Of a DNA stretch of 37,141 nt, positions 1 through 7,647 are shown one piece after another. This DNA is from Gordonibacter sp. An230 (GTDB taxonomy: Bacteria > Actinomycetota > Coriobacteriia > Coriobacteriales > Eggerthellaceae), in assembly GCF_002159915.1 (NCBI RefSeq), contig NZ_NFJP01000032.1, forward strand, positions 1 to 37,141. The letters run 5' to 3'. The position numbers and the translations under genes are program-made. Under the pieces are notes generated by a model that searched no databases, was not told the origin of the DNA, and worked only from the letters and a program-made list of their open reading frames with translations. Position 1 is the stretch's first letter, and each line of letters opens with the position of its first letter.

Positions 1-78
1 GGCAGGGCGCTCATCACCAGCCTCGAGTGCGCCGCGGCGGGCCTGCGCGGCGAGACCGGCACGGTCATCACGAGGTAA
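1..78 (+). CDS. 3' end of an unidentified gene (partial)
   Basis: An open frame enters from the left edge and stops at TAA 76-78, giving 25 residues that end in GETGTVITR. The start lies outside the window. The fragment (GRALITSLECAAAG and so on) is too short to place; the GRAL-AA pattern is compatible with the end of an FAD-dependent oxidoreductase, but that is a guess. A strong hairpin follows 20 bp after the stop, which supports this being a genuine gene end. Confidence 0.5.
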   Translation, partial: GRALITSLECAAAGLRGETGTVITR

Positions 79-96
79 CGGCCGCCCCGCGCTCCC

Positions 97-135
97 GAGC
101 GCCCCGCCCGGGCATGTTCCCGGCGGGGCGCCTCT
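97..135 (+). terminator. GC-rich terminator-like hairpin
   Basis: The arm GCGCCCCGCC (99-108) pairs perfectly with GGCGGGGCGC (122-131), and more pairing is possible inside around a one-base bulge. It lies just after the stop at 78. The following CTCTCT is only weakly T-rich, so it is a hairpin of terminator type and not a textbook terminator. Confidence 0.5.
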
Positions 136-464
136 CTGCCCGGCCGGCGCCTCGCGTGAAGCGTCGGCGGATCTGGGGCGGATGCTTCGCGTTGGGCGTC
201 GGGGCCGACATCAGGAGGCGTCGCCTTTGCCCCGCGCATTGCGCGTAGGGCTGCCGGACGTCCTCGGTCGGCAGCGCGGAACGCGGGGCGCGCGAAACCG
301 CCCGATGCGCGGAGTCGGATGGTTTTCGAGGCGAAGTTGCTCATTGGATGGGCATGGTCGTGCAGATACCGGGCGCACGGCTTTGAGAGTCGAAGAGCTT
401 TCCATATGACGCGCAGATCCTCCGCATGACCTCACGGCGTTCGAGTCGGCGCCATGCGCATGCG

Positions 465-501
465 ACGCGCCCTCGAATCCGAGTTATATCCGAGGGCGCG
501 T
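465..501. terminator. Isolated 11-bp perfect hairpin
   Basis: ACGCGCCCTCG (465-475) and CGAGGGCGCGT (491-501) are perfect reverse complements around a 15-nt loop. No gene ends close by on either strand and no T-run follows, so whether this is a terminator, a small RNA end or a decayed element cannot be decided from sequence. Confidence 0.35.
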
Positions 502-742
502 TCTCATACCATACGGGTTTTGGTTCGTCTGGGCTTCGTGGTTGTCAGGACGTTACCAAATGGTCACGCAAACGCTCGTCGTCTACGCGGGCCGATGGGC
601 GCGCGGCTCTAATGCGCGTCTTGCCGCATGGTGAAGGCGACGTTCGAAGTTCCTCCGGCGAGTGCGCGATCAGCTCCTTTCCTTTTGCGCTGTGAGATTC
701 CTTGGCTCTGAGACGGTGAACGCTCGCCGTGCTTGCGGCTGG

Positions 743-1262
743 GATGGCTCCCGGTCGCTCGTGCGCGCAAATCGCAGGAGCGCGTTGGGATATCCTGCGG
801 GCGGCGGTGGCTTCCGGTCGCGCTTGTGCGAAACCGCTGTTGATCGCCCGGATTGCCGAGTCGGCATCCGACAGCTTCTGACCGCTCGTGCGAAACGCGG
901 CAAGTCCTGGTCTTTTGGCGATGGGTTGGCGCATGGCTCCCGATGGCCCATGCGCGCGACTTGGAGCATCGTCGTCGCGAGCTTGGCGATCGGCGTGGGC
1001 GAGCTTTCGACCTCCGCGTGCGATTCGCGGCAGCCTCTGCGAGGGGCTCCTCTCCGGTTCTCGGTTGCGTGCGGACTGCGGCTCCGGCGGGCTGCTGGAA
1101 GGCTCCGTCCCGCACCGCTCTTGGTCGCGCGCATGCGATCTGCGGCCGCTTGGGAGGGGCTGTCGATGCGAAACATCCGGTTGAGTATGCGTTCGATCTG
1201 CGGTTTCGGCATATGGCGGACCGTTCGGGCCTTGTCGTCTTTCGGTCGCGCGCAAGCGCGGC
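743..1262. repeat. Degenerate array with a period of about 50-70 bp in a gene-free gap
   Basis: The 1.2-kb gap between the gene end at 78 and the LuxR gene holds no convincing gene; the long open frames in it are Arg/Ala/Pro/Ser-rich by-products of high GC. A loosely conserved module, roughly ggTCgc-c-GTGCGa-atctgcgg, recurs with its GTGCG-like core at about 761, 826, 888, 950, 1018, 1069, 1133, 1187 and 1253. Spacing is 51-68 bp. It is too degenerate and too unevenly spaced for a CRISPR array. Confidence 0.4.
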
Positions 1263-1278
1263 ATCCTTGCTGCGGTTC

Positions 1279-1290
1279 GGGGGGGGGGGG
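1279..1290 (+). repeat. Poly-G tract (12 G)
   Basis: Twelve consecutive G followed directly by CCCC, 15 bp beyond the stop codon of the LuxR gene, in non-coding DNA. It is one of five long G tracts in the window, all on this strand. It can form a small G/C hairpin with the adjacent C4. Confidence 0.9.
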
Positions 1291-1305
1291 CCCCGGTGCT
1301 TTTGC

Positions 1306-2238
1306 TCAAAAGCCGAAGGGATCGTGGGGCTTTGGATGCGAGATGCGCTTGCGTTCGCGATCGAGAAATGCGTCAAGGTCGGCGCGCCCGGCGATGCCGA
1401 GCTTGCGATACGTGTTGTGGGCGTGCGTTTTCACCGTACCGATGGAGATGTATTCCTTTTCGCCGATGGCTCGATTGGTCATGCCGTCGGCCATCATGCG
1501 CAGCATATCCTCTTCGCGCCTCGTCAGACCGTAGCGCTGCGCGACGAGGGGTATGAGGTCGGCTTCGGCCGCCTGCATTTCCAGGATGCGCCGGTATTTC
1601 AGGTAAAGGAATCCTGCCGCAAGGCATGCGATGCCCAGCACTTCCATAGGGATGCGCCGCAAGGGGTAAACGCCCTCCCCAATGCCGCGCAGCGTGATGC
1701 AGGAATCGGCCAGCTCGCAGCCGACGAACACCGCAAGCAGCAGCGCGAGCGCCAAGAAGGGCTCGCGCTGCAGGCACGGGGGGCGGCGCGCCAGCATGCG
1801 CACGCCGGACGCTGCGACCCACACGCGCAGAATGGTCGAAACGACCCATTCCGCGAACACCGAAACGGCAAAGGAGGGAATCGACCAGGTGACGAGCGTT
1901 GCCATGAGGCAGCACATCCAAAATGCGACCTCGCGGCTGGGCCGTGGTCGATCGAATGCGTACGAAAGTACGAGACGGTAGCACAGCAGCATGGCGAGGC
2001 TGAGCGAAGAATAGACGTAGGGGGCGGTGGTCTGCAGCCAGGCAAGCGTCTCTTCGAATTCCGGGATGAAGTCGACCATGTACAGCACGACGATGTCGAT
2101 GAAGTAGAGCAGGTACAGAAACGCCGCGCAAAGAAACGTTTTCTCGCGTTCGATGCGAAAAAGCTTAAGGTACGTGAGGCACAGGTACATGCTCGCGAAG
2201 CTGATGGCTATGTTGTACAAGAAGAGCAGATACGTCAT
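1306..2238 (-). CDS. Membrane-anchored LuxR-family transcriptional regulator
   Basis: This 310-residue protein has about seven hydrophobic segments (roughly residues 3-27, 34-57, 72-95, 104-128, 130-148, 160-182 and 196-216). A classic LuxR/FixJ helix-turn-helix follows at about 238-283 (LTRREEDMLRMMADGMTN, then IGTVKTHAHNTYRKLGI). Such regulators with an N-terminal membrane sensor are abundant in Eggerthella and relatives. The start at ATG 2238 is chosen because the membrane domain begins there and AAAGGGGG lies just upstream; upstream in-frame sequence is low-complexity and overlaps the divergent gene's promoter. It is transcribed away from the Tat amidohydrolase, so it probably controls that gene in response to a compound sensed at the membrane (inference). 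Confidence 0.88.
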   Translation of the reverse strand: MTYLLFLYNIAISFASMYLCLTYLKLFRIEREKTFLCAAFLYLLYFIDIVVLYMVDFIPEFEETLAWLQTTAPYVYSSLSLAMLLCYRLVLSYAFDRPRPSREVAFWMCCLMATLVTWSIPSFAVSVFAEWVVSTILRVWVAASGVRMLARRPPCLQREPFLALALLLAVFVGCELADSCITLRGIGEGVYPLRRIPMEVLGIACLAAGFLYLKYRRILEMQAAEADLIPLVAQRYGLTRREEDMLRMMADGMTNRAIGEKEYISIGTVKTHAHNTYRKLGIAGRADLDAFLDRERKRISHPKPHDPFGF

Positions 2239-2263
2239 GCGTCCCCCTTTCGACCCCTCCGCT

Positions 2264-2269
2264 AGTATA
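2264..2269 (-). promoter_or_regulatory. Candidate -10 box of the LuxR gene
   Basis: TATACT on the minus strand, 25 bp upstream of the start codon. No good -35 hexamer is seen at 16-18 bp (TTCACG at 15 bp is the best), which would fit an activator-dependent or autoregulated promoter. Confidence 0.35.
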
Positions 2270-2310
2270 GAAGGATCGGCGCTTCGTGAAGCCGATGCGC
2301 TTTCCTTTAC

Positions 2311-2340
2311 TTGGCGCTCGGTGGATAGAAAAAATATAAA
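2311..2340 (+). promoter_or_regulatory. Candidate promoter of the Tat amidohydrolase gene
   Basis: TTGGCG (2311-2316) and TATAAA (2335-2340) are separated by 18 bp in the divergent LuxR/amidohydrolase intergenic region, about 115 bp before the start codon. The region is distinctly AT-richer than its surroundings. Confidence 0.45.
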
Positions 2341-2455
2341 CCGGCCTCTAATCCCGTTTCCGTCTGTGCGGTTCTCTCGTGCGCGCTCTATGGTGGGCGC
2401 GTCAGCCCGAACGGGTTGTCGATGCGCGAAGGCGTCGAACACGAAAGGAGTGGGC

Positions 2456-4270
2456 ATGAACGAATGGAAAGAGCGGGGAGTGGGCGGTGGCGGCACGCGT
2501 CTGTCGAGGCGCTCGTTCGTCGCAGGTTCCGCCGTTATGGCGTTCGGGGCGTTGACGGGCCTTGCCGGATGCGCGGCGGGGTCGGCGGGCGAGGGCCCGT
2601 CTGCGCAGTCCTCCGGGCAGCCGGCCGACATGGTGTTTCGAAACGGTCATGTGCAGACGATGGTGGATGAAGGCGACGTTGCGCAGGCCGTTGCCGTGAG
2701 GGGCAACGAGATCGTGTACGTGGGCGACGACGCTGGTGTCGAGGAGTTCGTGGGCGATACGACGAAGGTCATCGACCTCGACGGCGCGTTTCTGTCCCCC
2801 GGCTTCATGGACGGCCACATTCATGCGCCAGGAACCTGGCTGGACCGCCTGTTCAACGTGTACCTCGAAGGCATGGAGACTAACGACGAGTACCTGGCCG
2901 CCATCCGACAGTTCGTCGAGGAGCATCCCGAGATGGACGCGTATTTCGGGCGTCCTTTTATGTTGAACGCCTACCAGCGTCCCGACGGTTCGAACCCGGG
3001 GCCGAACAAAGCGGACCTCGATGCCATCTGCCCTGACAAGCCGGTGGTGATCACCGACGTGTCGGGGCATTCCGCCTGGGTGAACTCCAAGGCCCTCGAG
3101 ATGGCGGGCATCACGCGCGACACGCCGAACCCCGAGGGCGGCGTCGTCTATCGCAGCGAGGACGGCGAGCCGTCGGGATGCGTGGCCGATGCGGCGTACG
3201 ATCTCGTTTCCGCGGCCGTTCCGTCGGTCGTGACGTTCGAGCAGATGGAAGAAGCCATGGAGAAGTTCATGGAGGAGGCGAACTCCTACGGCATCACGGG
3301 CATCACCAACGTCACGCGCGGGGGCCTCGACATCAACGAGCTGTACCATCGTCTCGACGAGGAAGGGCGTCTGAAGCTGCGCATGCGCGTCGTCACCACG
3401 ATGGACCCGCTGTACTCCTACGACGAGGTGCTCGCCGCCATAAAGGACAGCGCACGCTACGATTCTGACATGGTGACCACCCAGACGGTGAAGATTTTCT
3501 ACGACGGCGTCACCGAGAGCGGCACGGCCGTCATGCTGGAGCCCTATCTGCCCGAGTCGGGCCTTGGCGACGATTGGCGAGGCGAGCCCATCTGGCCTGT
3601 CGATCAGTTCGACGCGATGGTGAGCGATTTCGACGCCGAAGGCATCCAAGTGCACGTGCACGCTATCGGCGACGGAGCGGTGCGCGGAACCCTCGACGCT
3701 TACGAAAAGGCGCAGGCTGCCAACGGGAAGCGTGACGCGCGCCACACCATGACGCATGTGTGCGCCATCGCCGACGACGACATCGCGCGCATGGCCGATA
3801 TGGATGTGATCGGCGCGATGCAGTTTCTTTGGATGTACGGAGATTCCCTCTACGAGCTGGAAAAAGCCTACATTGGCGAAGAGCGCGCTTTGGCGATGTA
3901 CCCCACGAAGAGGATGCGCGATGCGGGCGTCCTCATATCGGGCGCTTCCGACGCGCCGGTCACCGCGTACGTGTCGCTCGATGAGATCGAGACGGGCGTG
4001 ACGCGCAACAGTCCGTATGCGGAAGAAGAGGCCACCGACATGCATCGGTGGCCGGAGCAGGGCTTGAGCGCCTATCAGATGCTCGAGGCGTACACGAAAA
4101 ACGTCGCCTACCAGAATTTCATGGAGGATATCGTGGGAACCGTCGAGGTGGGCAAGCGCGCCGATCTCGTAGTGCTCGATCAGAACATCCTCGAGGTTGA
4201 TCCGGAGAAGATATCGGATTCCAAGGTGCTTTACACCGTGTCCGACGGTCGCATCGTTTACGAAGGGTGA
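2456..4270 (+). CDS. Tat-exported lipoprotein amidohydrolase (YtcJ-like, amidohydrolase_3 family)
   Basis: 604 residues. The N-terminus has a twin-arginine motif (SRRSFV, residues 17-22), a hydrophobic stretch and a lipobox ending at Cys39 (TGLAGC), so the protein should fold in the cytoplasm, leave by Tat and be lipid-anchored outside. The metal-dependent hydrolase signature GFMDGHIHAPG places H121 and H123 as the first metal ligands. VHVHAIGDGA, TMTHVCAIADDD and SGASDAPV follow, as in YtcJ-type enzymes that hydrolyse N-acyl or formamide bonds. The start ATG 2456 has AAGGAG 5 bp upstream and sits just before the signal peptide. The substrate is unknown. The divergent membrane LuxR gene suggests induction by an extracellular substrate. 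Two hairpins follow the gene. Confidence 0.9.
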   Translation: MNEWKERGVGGGGTRLSRRSFVAGSAVMAFGALTGLAGCAAGSAGEGPSAQSSGQPADMVFRNGHVQTMVDEGDVAQAVAVRGNEIVYVGDDAGVEEFVGDTTKVIDLDGAFLSPGFMDGHIHAPGTWLDRLFNVYLEGMETNDEYLAAIRQFVEEHPEMDAYFGRPFMLNAYQRPDGSNPGPNKADLDAICPDKPVVITDVSGHSAWVNSKALEMAGITRDTPNPEGGVVYRSEDGEPSGCVADAAYDLVSAAVPSVVTFEQMEEAMEKFMEEANSYGITGITNVTRGGLDINELYHRLDEEGRLKLRMRVVTTMDPLYSYDEVLAAIKDSARYDSDMVTTQTVKIFYDGVTESGTAVMLEPYLPESGLGDDWRGEPIWPVDQFDAMVSDFDAEGIQVHVHAIGDGAVRGTLDAYEKAQAANGKRDARHTMTHVCAIADDDIARMADMDVIGAMQFLWMYGDSLYELEKAYIGEERALAMYPTKRMRDAGVLISGASDAPVTAYVSLDEIETGVTRNSPYAEEEATDMHRWPEQGLSAYQMLEAYTKNVAYQNFMEDIVGTVEVGKRADLVVLDQNILEVDPEKISDSKVLYTVSDGRIVYEG

Positions 4271-4280
4271 CTCGAAGGTT

Positions 4281-4321
4281 CGCGGACGGCTTGCCTTGCG
4301 GTTTTGGACGGGCCGTCCGCG
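4281..4321 (+). terminator. Hairpin after the amidohydrolase gene
   Basis: CGCGGACGGC (4281-4290) and GCCGTCCGCG (4312-4321) form a 10-bp perfect stem with a 21-nt loop, 10 bp past the stop codon. No T-run follows. Confidence 0.45.
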
Positions 4322-4362
4322 AGCGTCCGCCTTGCGAGTTCGCCTCCGCGCGGCGTTGGGCT

Positions 4363-4402
4363 GCGCTTGGCTCGGCATGTTCGAGCACGTCGAGCCAAGC
4401 GC
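4363..4402. terminator. Hairpin between convergent genes
   Basis: GCGCTTGGCTCG (4363-4374) pairs perfectly with CGAGCCAAGCGC (4391-4402), a 12-bp stem. It sits between the ends of the amidohydrolase gene (+) and the SnoaL-like gene (-), 7 bp from the latter's stop, so it could end transcription from both sides. T-runs are weak on both strands. Confidence 0.55.
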
Positions 4403-4409
4403 GCTTTCG

Positions 4410-4757
4410 CTAGGCCGGGCGGATCACCAGCTCCTTGATGAGGCTGTCGTCCAGGCTGCACACGCCATCGTTGCAGTTCTCGATCTGCGCGAGGGCATGG
4501 ATGACGGTGCCGTTGTAGTCGGCGTAGAAGTTCACCGTGCGCTCGTTCGCGATCCGCGGATCGCGCATCGCGAAACCGCCGAACATGAACTTGTTGTGGA
4601 ACGACATCTCGATGGCGTTACGTCCGTACAGGAACGTGTTCTGGCGCTTCACCATGGAGGGGCAGTAGTCCACGAGACGGCAGTCTTCGGTGAAGCATGC
4701 GGCAAGGGCTTTGTGGTCCTTGTTCTGCATCGCCGCGACGAAATCGTTGATGACCAT
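4410..4757 (-). CDS. SnoaL-like / NTF2-fold small protein
   Basis: 115 residues, the usual length of a SnoaL-like NTF2 cone-fold protein: an N-terminal helical part (residues 1-30, KDHKALAACFTEDCRLVDY) followed by strands with many aromatic residues. Members include ketosteroid isomerase-like enzymes and proteins of unknown role. AGGAGG sits 6 bp before ATG and overlaps the stop codon of the dehydrogenase upstream (9 bp between the genes), so the two are almost certainly co-translated. It may act on or bind the same substrate as the dehydrogenase (inference). The catalytic Asp pair of true steroid isomerases cannot be assigned by eye. Confidence 0.75.
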   Translation of the reverse strand: MVINDFVAAMQNKDHKALAACFTEDCRLVDYCPSMVKRQNTFLYGRNAIEMSFHNKFMFGGFAMRDPRIANERTVNFYADYNGTVIHALAQIENCNDGVCSLDDSLIKELVIRPA

Positions 4758-4766
4758 GGCTGCCTC

Positions 4767-5546
4767 CTAGTAAACTTTCTCGGAATTGAGCAGGGCGTCG
4801 GTGCCGCCGTCCACGAACAGCACCACGCCGTTGACGCCGCTGGCCTCGGGGCTGGCGATGAACGCCATGGCGTTCGCTATCTCGATGGGATCCATGAGCG
4901 GCTCCTCGCCAAAGTGGGTCGGCACGGGGATGGCCTCCATGGCCGCCCGCTGCTCAGGCAACATGTTCGCGGTCATGGCCGTGCGTACGTTGCCGGGCGC
5001 GACCGCGTTGAGGCGCACGCCGCGCGATCCCCACTCGGGGCTCATGCGACGCACCCAGCGGGCGAGCGCGTACTTCGTGGAGGCGTAGTACACGTGGCCG
5101 ATCGCCGGATCGACGTCCTTCACCAATTCGAGGATGCGGTCCTCGTCGGCCTGATTGTTCAGCATGCCCGCCACGTCCATGCGTGCCGCGCCCTGCGCGA
5201 TGGAGTTCGACGAGGTGACCGTGCAGCTGCCGCCTCGCTTTTCCAACAGGTCAAACACGCCGCGGGCCATCTCGGTGGCGCCGAAGTAGTTGAGGGAGAT
5301 GATGAGCGATATGGGCACCCTGCCGCCCGACACGCCCGCGTTGCAGATCATGGCGTCGATGCCCTCGGGATAGCGTTCGTGCAGCTCGGCGATGGCGCCG
5401 GCGCGGCCCTCCTTCGTGGCCAGGTTCGCCTCGATGTCGCCGTCCTTGAGGTCGATGTTGACCACCTCGTGGCCTCGTTCGCGCAGGATCTCGGCCGTCT
5501 TCGCGCCGATGCCGCTCGATGCGCCGGTGATGACGTAGATGCCCAT
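4767..5546 (-). CDS. Short-chain dehydrogenase/reductase resembling 3-alpha-hydroxysteroid dehydrogenases
   Basis: 259 residues, a classical SDR. The NAD(P)-binding motif TGASSGIG is at 7-14, CNAG at 68-71, SLNYFGATE at 84-92, the catalytic Ser at about 112-113 and YASTK (Tyr154, Lys158) at 154-158. D32 after the second strand (NIDLKDGD) favours NAD over NADP. The NYFGATE segment and the overall layout resemble the 3-alpha-hydroxysteroid dehydrogenase/carbonyl reductase branch typified by the Comamonas enzyme, and Eggerthella species are known to oxidise bile-acid hydroxyls. The substrate is therefore plausibly a steroid or bile acid but is unproven. Start ATG 5546 follows GAAAGGAAGG. It is the first gene of a two-gene operon with a palindrome in the promoter. 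Confidence 0.85.
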   Translation of the reverse strand: MGIYVITGASSGIGAKTAEILRERGHEVVNIDLKDGDIEANLATKEGRAGAIAELHERYPEGIDAMICNAGVSGGRVPISLIISLNYFGATEMARGVFDLLEKRGGSCTVTSSNSIAQGAARMDVAGMLNNQADEDRILELVKDVDPAIGHVYYASTKYALARWVRRMSPEWGSRGVRLNAVAPGNVRTAMTANMLPEQRAAMEAIPVPTHFGEEPLMDPIEIANAMAFIASPEASGVNGVVLFVDGGTDALLNSEKVY

Positions 5547-5604
5547 GCGTCCTTCCTTTCATGCGGGGCCGCGCGCGGTGCAGCCCTTATCGATACGCAT
5601 TACT

Positions 5605-5632
5605 ATTATAAAGAGCATGATATACCATGCTC
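5605..5632 (-). promoter_or_regulatory. Promoter and palindromic operator of the SDR operon
   Basis: On the minus strand a perfect -10 box TATAAT lies at 5605-5610. Directly upstream is the near-perfect 20-bp palindrome 5613-5632: GAGCATG and CATGCTC arms around aTATAc. The palindrome occupies the place of the -10/-35 spacer and no consensus -35 is seen at 17 bp. The layout fits a dimeric regulator that either blocks RNA polymerase or remodels a poor promoter. Confidence 0.6.
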
Positions 5633-5639
5633 CGAAACG

Positions 5640-5970
5640 TCTCTCCAACGTCGAGGTCAACGGTAGCCGAGGCGTCATCCACGGCATGAGGGGCGTTGGA
5701 GGGGCAACAGCTGCAGGGCGGAGGGCTCTTCGGGGGCGTGAGCGGCGGGCAGCCGATTGGCTGTCGGGCGTTGCGAGCGGAAGGGGAGGGCTCGTAGTCT
5801 GCGGAGACGGCTGCCTGTTGGGGGCTGGTCGCCTCCTCGGGCTTGCGAATCGGCCGGGTCGGGAATCGAAGGGAGCCTGCGTCTGCGCGTTGGGCGACAT
5901 GGGGAATATAAGTTCCTCATCGTTGGATCATGGCTTTAAGCCGATGCTAAACTGCCTCTAACCGACCCCT
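5640..5970. other. Gene-free stretch
   Basis: About 330 bp between the SDR operon promoter and the DUF3788 gene. Open frames here are low-complexity and lack ribosome-binding sites. The last 60 bp are AT-richer (TTGGAT at 5923 and TAAACT at 5948, 19 bp apart) and may hold the promoter of the next gene; nothing else stands out. Confidence 0.4.
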
Positions 5971-5988
5971 GACGTTTGGAGGATGCCC

Positions 5989-6429
5989 ATGGTTGCCTGG
6001 CACGAGCTGTTCCCCGTAGACCGCGAACCGTCGATGGAGGATATCGCCGCCCACATCGCCAACCCCCTGTGGGATGCGCTCACCGCGTTCGTCGACGAGA
6101 CGTACGGCGCCCAGCCGCGCATCGAGTACAGCCGTTGCGGCGGGGCTCCCGGCTGGAACGTGAAGTACAAGGCGCGCGGGCGCGCGCTCTGCACGGTGTA
6201 TCCCCGCGACGGCTTCTTCATCTGCATGGTGTCGGTGGGCTCGAAGGAGAAGGCCGAGGCCGAGGCGCTGCTGCCCGCGTGCGACCCTTACGTGCGCGCG
6301 CTGTACGAGCGCTCGGCCGACAGCAGCATGGGCCGCTGGCTCATGATCGAGGTGACGAGCGAGGCCATCCTGCGCGACGCCGAGGCGCTCATGATGCTGC
6401 GCGCCGCGCCGAAAGGGGGCCGCTCGTGA
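5989..6429 (+). CDS. DUF3788 family protein
   Basis: 146 residues, close to the usual length of DUF3788 proteins. Typical features are the SRCGGAPGWNVKYKARGRAL segment and the following strand-rich part (CTVYPRDGFFICMV, then GRWLMIEVTSEAILRDAEALM). The function of the family is unknown. ATG 5989 is preferred over ATG 5983 because GGAGG (5978-5982) abuts 5983 with no spacer but lies 6 bp from 5989. The stop TGA 6427-6429 overlaps the ATG of the next gene by one base, so the two are translationally coupled. Confidence 0.8.
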   Translation: MVAWHELFPVDREPSMEDIAAHIANPLWDALTAFVDETYGAQPRIEYSRCGGAPGWNVKYKARGRALCTVYPRDGFFICMVSVGSKEKAEAEALLPACDPYVRALYERSADSSMGRWLMIEVTSEAILRDAEALMMLRAAPKGGRS

Positions 6430-6883
6430 TGCGCGACCCCGAGCAGACCATCGGCAACCTCATCGACCATCAGAACGCATCGTTCGTCGGCTCGGTTGAC
6501 GAAGAGGGCTTCCCCGAGATCAAGGCGATGCTTCCGCCGCGTCGCCGCGAGGGCATCCGCACGTTCTACTTCACCACGAACACCTCGTCGATGCGGGTGC
6601 GGCGCTACCGCGCACACCCGCAGGCGTGCCTCTACTTCATGGACCGGCGGTTCTTCCGGGACGTCATGCCCAAGGGCACGATGGAGGTGCTCGAGGACGC
6701 GTGGGCGAAGGAGCTCATCTGGCAGGACGGCGACACGACGTGCTATCCGCTGGGCGTGACCGATCCGACTGCTGCGTGCTGCGCTTTACGGCCGATGCGG
6801 GGCGCTACTATCAGAACTTCGGGTCGGAGGACTTCGCCGTGCCGGGGCCGGCTGGCGAGGAGCCGGGCGCACCGGAGGCGTGA
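6429..6883 (+). pseudogene. Pyridoxamine 5'-phosphate oxidase-like flavoprotein with a frameshift
   Basis: The reading frame starting MRDPEQTIGNLIDHQNASFV encodes a split-barrel PNPOx-like FMN-binding protein (general stress protein 26 type): FVGSVDEEGFPEIKAML, then FYFTTNTSS, then ACLYFMDRRFFRDVM. At YPLGVTDP (about 6765) the frame degenerates into Arg-rich sequence that runs on to 6899. The expected C-terminus (CCVLRFTADAGRYYQNFG, then EDFAVPG) is found one frame away and stops at 6883. A single missing base near 6765-6767 explains this. It may be a real null mutation or a sequencing error in GC-rich DNA. It overlaps the DUF3788 stop by 1 bp and the convergent membrane-protein gene by 73 bp. 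Confidence 0.75.
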
Positions 6884-7323
6884 CGCGCGGGCCGCTTGAC
6901 CCACCAGGTGGCGGCCACGCTGAACAGGAGCGTCTGCGCGAGTATCTCGAGCGTTCCCCCGATGCTCGTGTTGAGCGGCTCGCCCGTGGGCTCGAGGTAG
7001 ATGAGCGCCTCGATGGAGCCGGGCGAGGTGGCCGGCGTGTTGAAGATGCCGACGATGGCTACGACCGCCCACACGACGAGCCAGCCGTGCTTGCGTTCCA
7101 TGAACGCAGGGCGGATGAGCCAGAGCACGAGGGCGAACAGCGCGCCGCGCGCGATTTGGAACACGGGGGCCAACCCGACGATGGGGTCGTCCAAGGGACG
7201 CATGCCGATGGACTCCACCGTGCTCTGGTAGTCGAACAGGGTCATGGCCAGCATCCCACACAGGATGTAGGTGAGGACGTGCGCGACCGTGACCTTCGTG
7301 CCGAATGCGAGCTTCTCTTTCAT
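6811..7323 (-). CDS. Four-helix conserved membrane protein
   Basis: 170 residues with about four transmembrane segments (roughly 10-30, 48-70, 80-97 and 125-145), conserved-looking loop motifs (MRPLDDP, FMERKHGW, TSPGSIEA) and a Pro/Ser/Gly-rich tail. It resembles a family of uncharacterised inner-membrane proteins found in Firmicutes and Actinobacteria; no function is known to me. Start ATG 7323 is preceded by AAGAAAGG. The last 73 bp overlap the end of the PNPOx-like gene on the other strand. It lies downstream of the LytTR-DUF3021 pair on the same strand, but a 324-bp gap makes co-transcription doubtful. Confidence 0.75.
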   Translation of the reverse strand: MKEKLAFGTKVTVAHVLTYILCGMLAMTLFDYQSTVESIGMRPLDDPIVGLAPVFQIARGALFALVLWLIRPAFMERKHGWLVVWAVVAIVGIFNTPATSPGSIEALIYLEPTGEPLNTSIGGTLEILAQTLLFSVAATWWVKRPARHASGAPGSSPAGPGTAKSSDPKF

Positions 7324-7647
7324 GGGTTGCGCCTTTCTTCGGGACGTGACAACATCGGGATTTGCCGAAATGTGCGGGCTGCTCGCGGTCGACTGTCGAT
7401 TGGGCGCAGGGCGAGCGCTCTGCGCTTGCTGTCGAGCGGAATCGCCTGCGGGTCCGTGTCGAGGCCCAGCCTTGCCGCCCCACCTTGGCTGGACGTGGAG
7501 CAAGGGCTTTGCCCATGCCATCGAACGGGATCGTGTTGCAGGCGGCGGCAAACGCGGTGCGTTTGTCTTGCGGGGGGGGGCTTCAGCCATGGTCCTCGTT
7601 TTTGGGGCGTCCGATACGGTCCCCTACGCTCGACCTGGAGCAGGTTG
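7324..7647. other. Gene-free stretch with a poly-G tract
   Basis: 324 bp without a credible gene. It carries a run of nine G at 7572-7580 (C on the minus strand, so upstream of the 7323 start) and a sequence GTCGACTGTCGATTGGGCG near 7387 that resembles a motif at 9338-9355. No consensus promoter for the 7323 gene is obvious. Confidence 0.5.
7572..7580 (+). repeat. Poly-G tract (9 G)
   Basis: Nine consecutive G in the gap between the DUF3021 gene end and the start of the 6811-7323 membrane-protein gene, about 250 bp upstream of the latter on the minus strand. Confidence 0.9.

Noticed and set aside
545-1376. Several 180-290-residue open frames on both strands
   Set aside because: They overlap each other in many frames, are Arg/Ala/Pro/Ser-rich, lack ribosome-binding sites and match no family; high GC alone keeps them open.
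2402-4378. 658-codon open frame antisense to the amidohydrolase gene
   Set aside because: His/Val/Arg-rich mirror of a well-supported gene with Tat signal and metal motifs on the other strand.
4197-5666. 489-codon + frame over the SDR operon
   Set aside because: Antisense shadow of the SDR and SnoaL-like genes; no domain or start signal.
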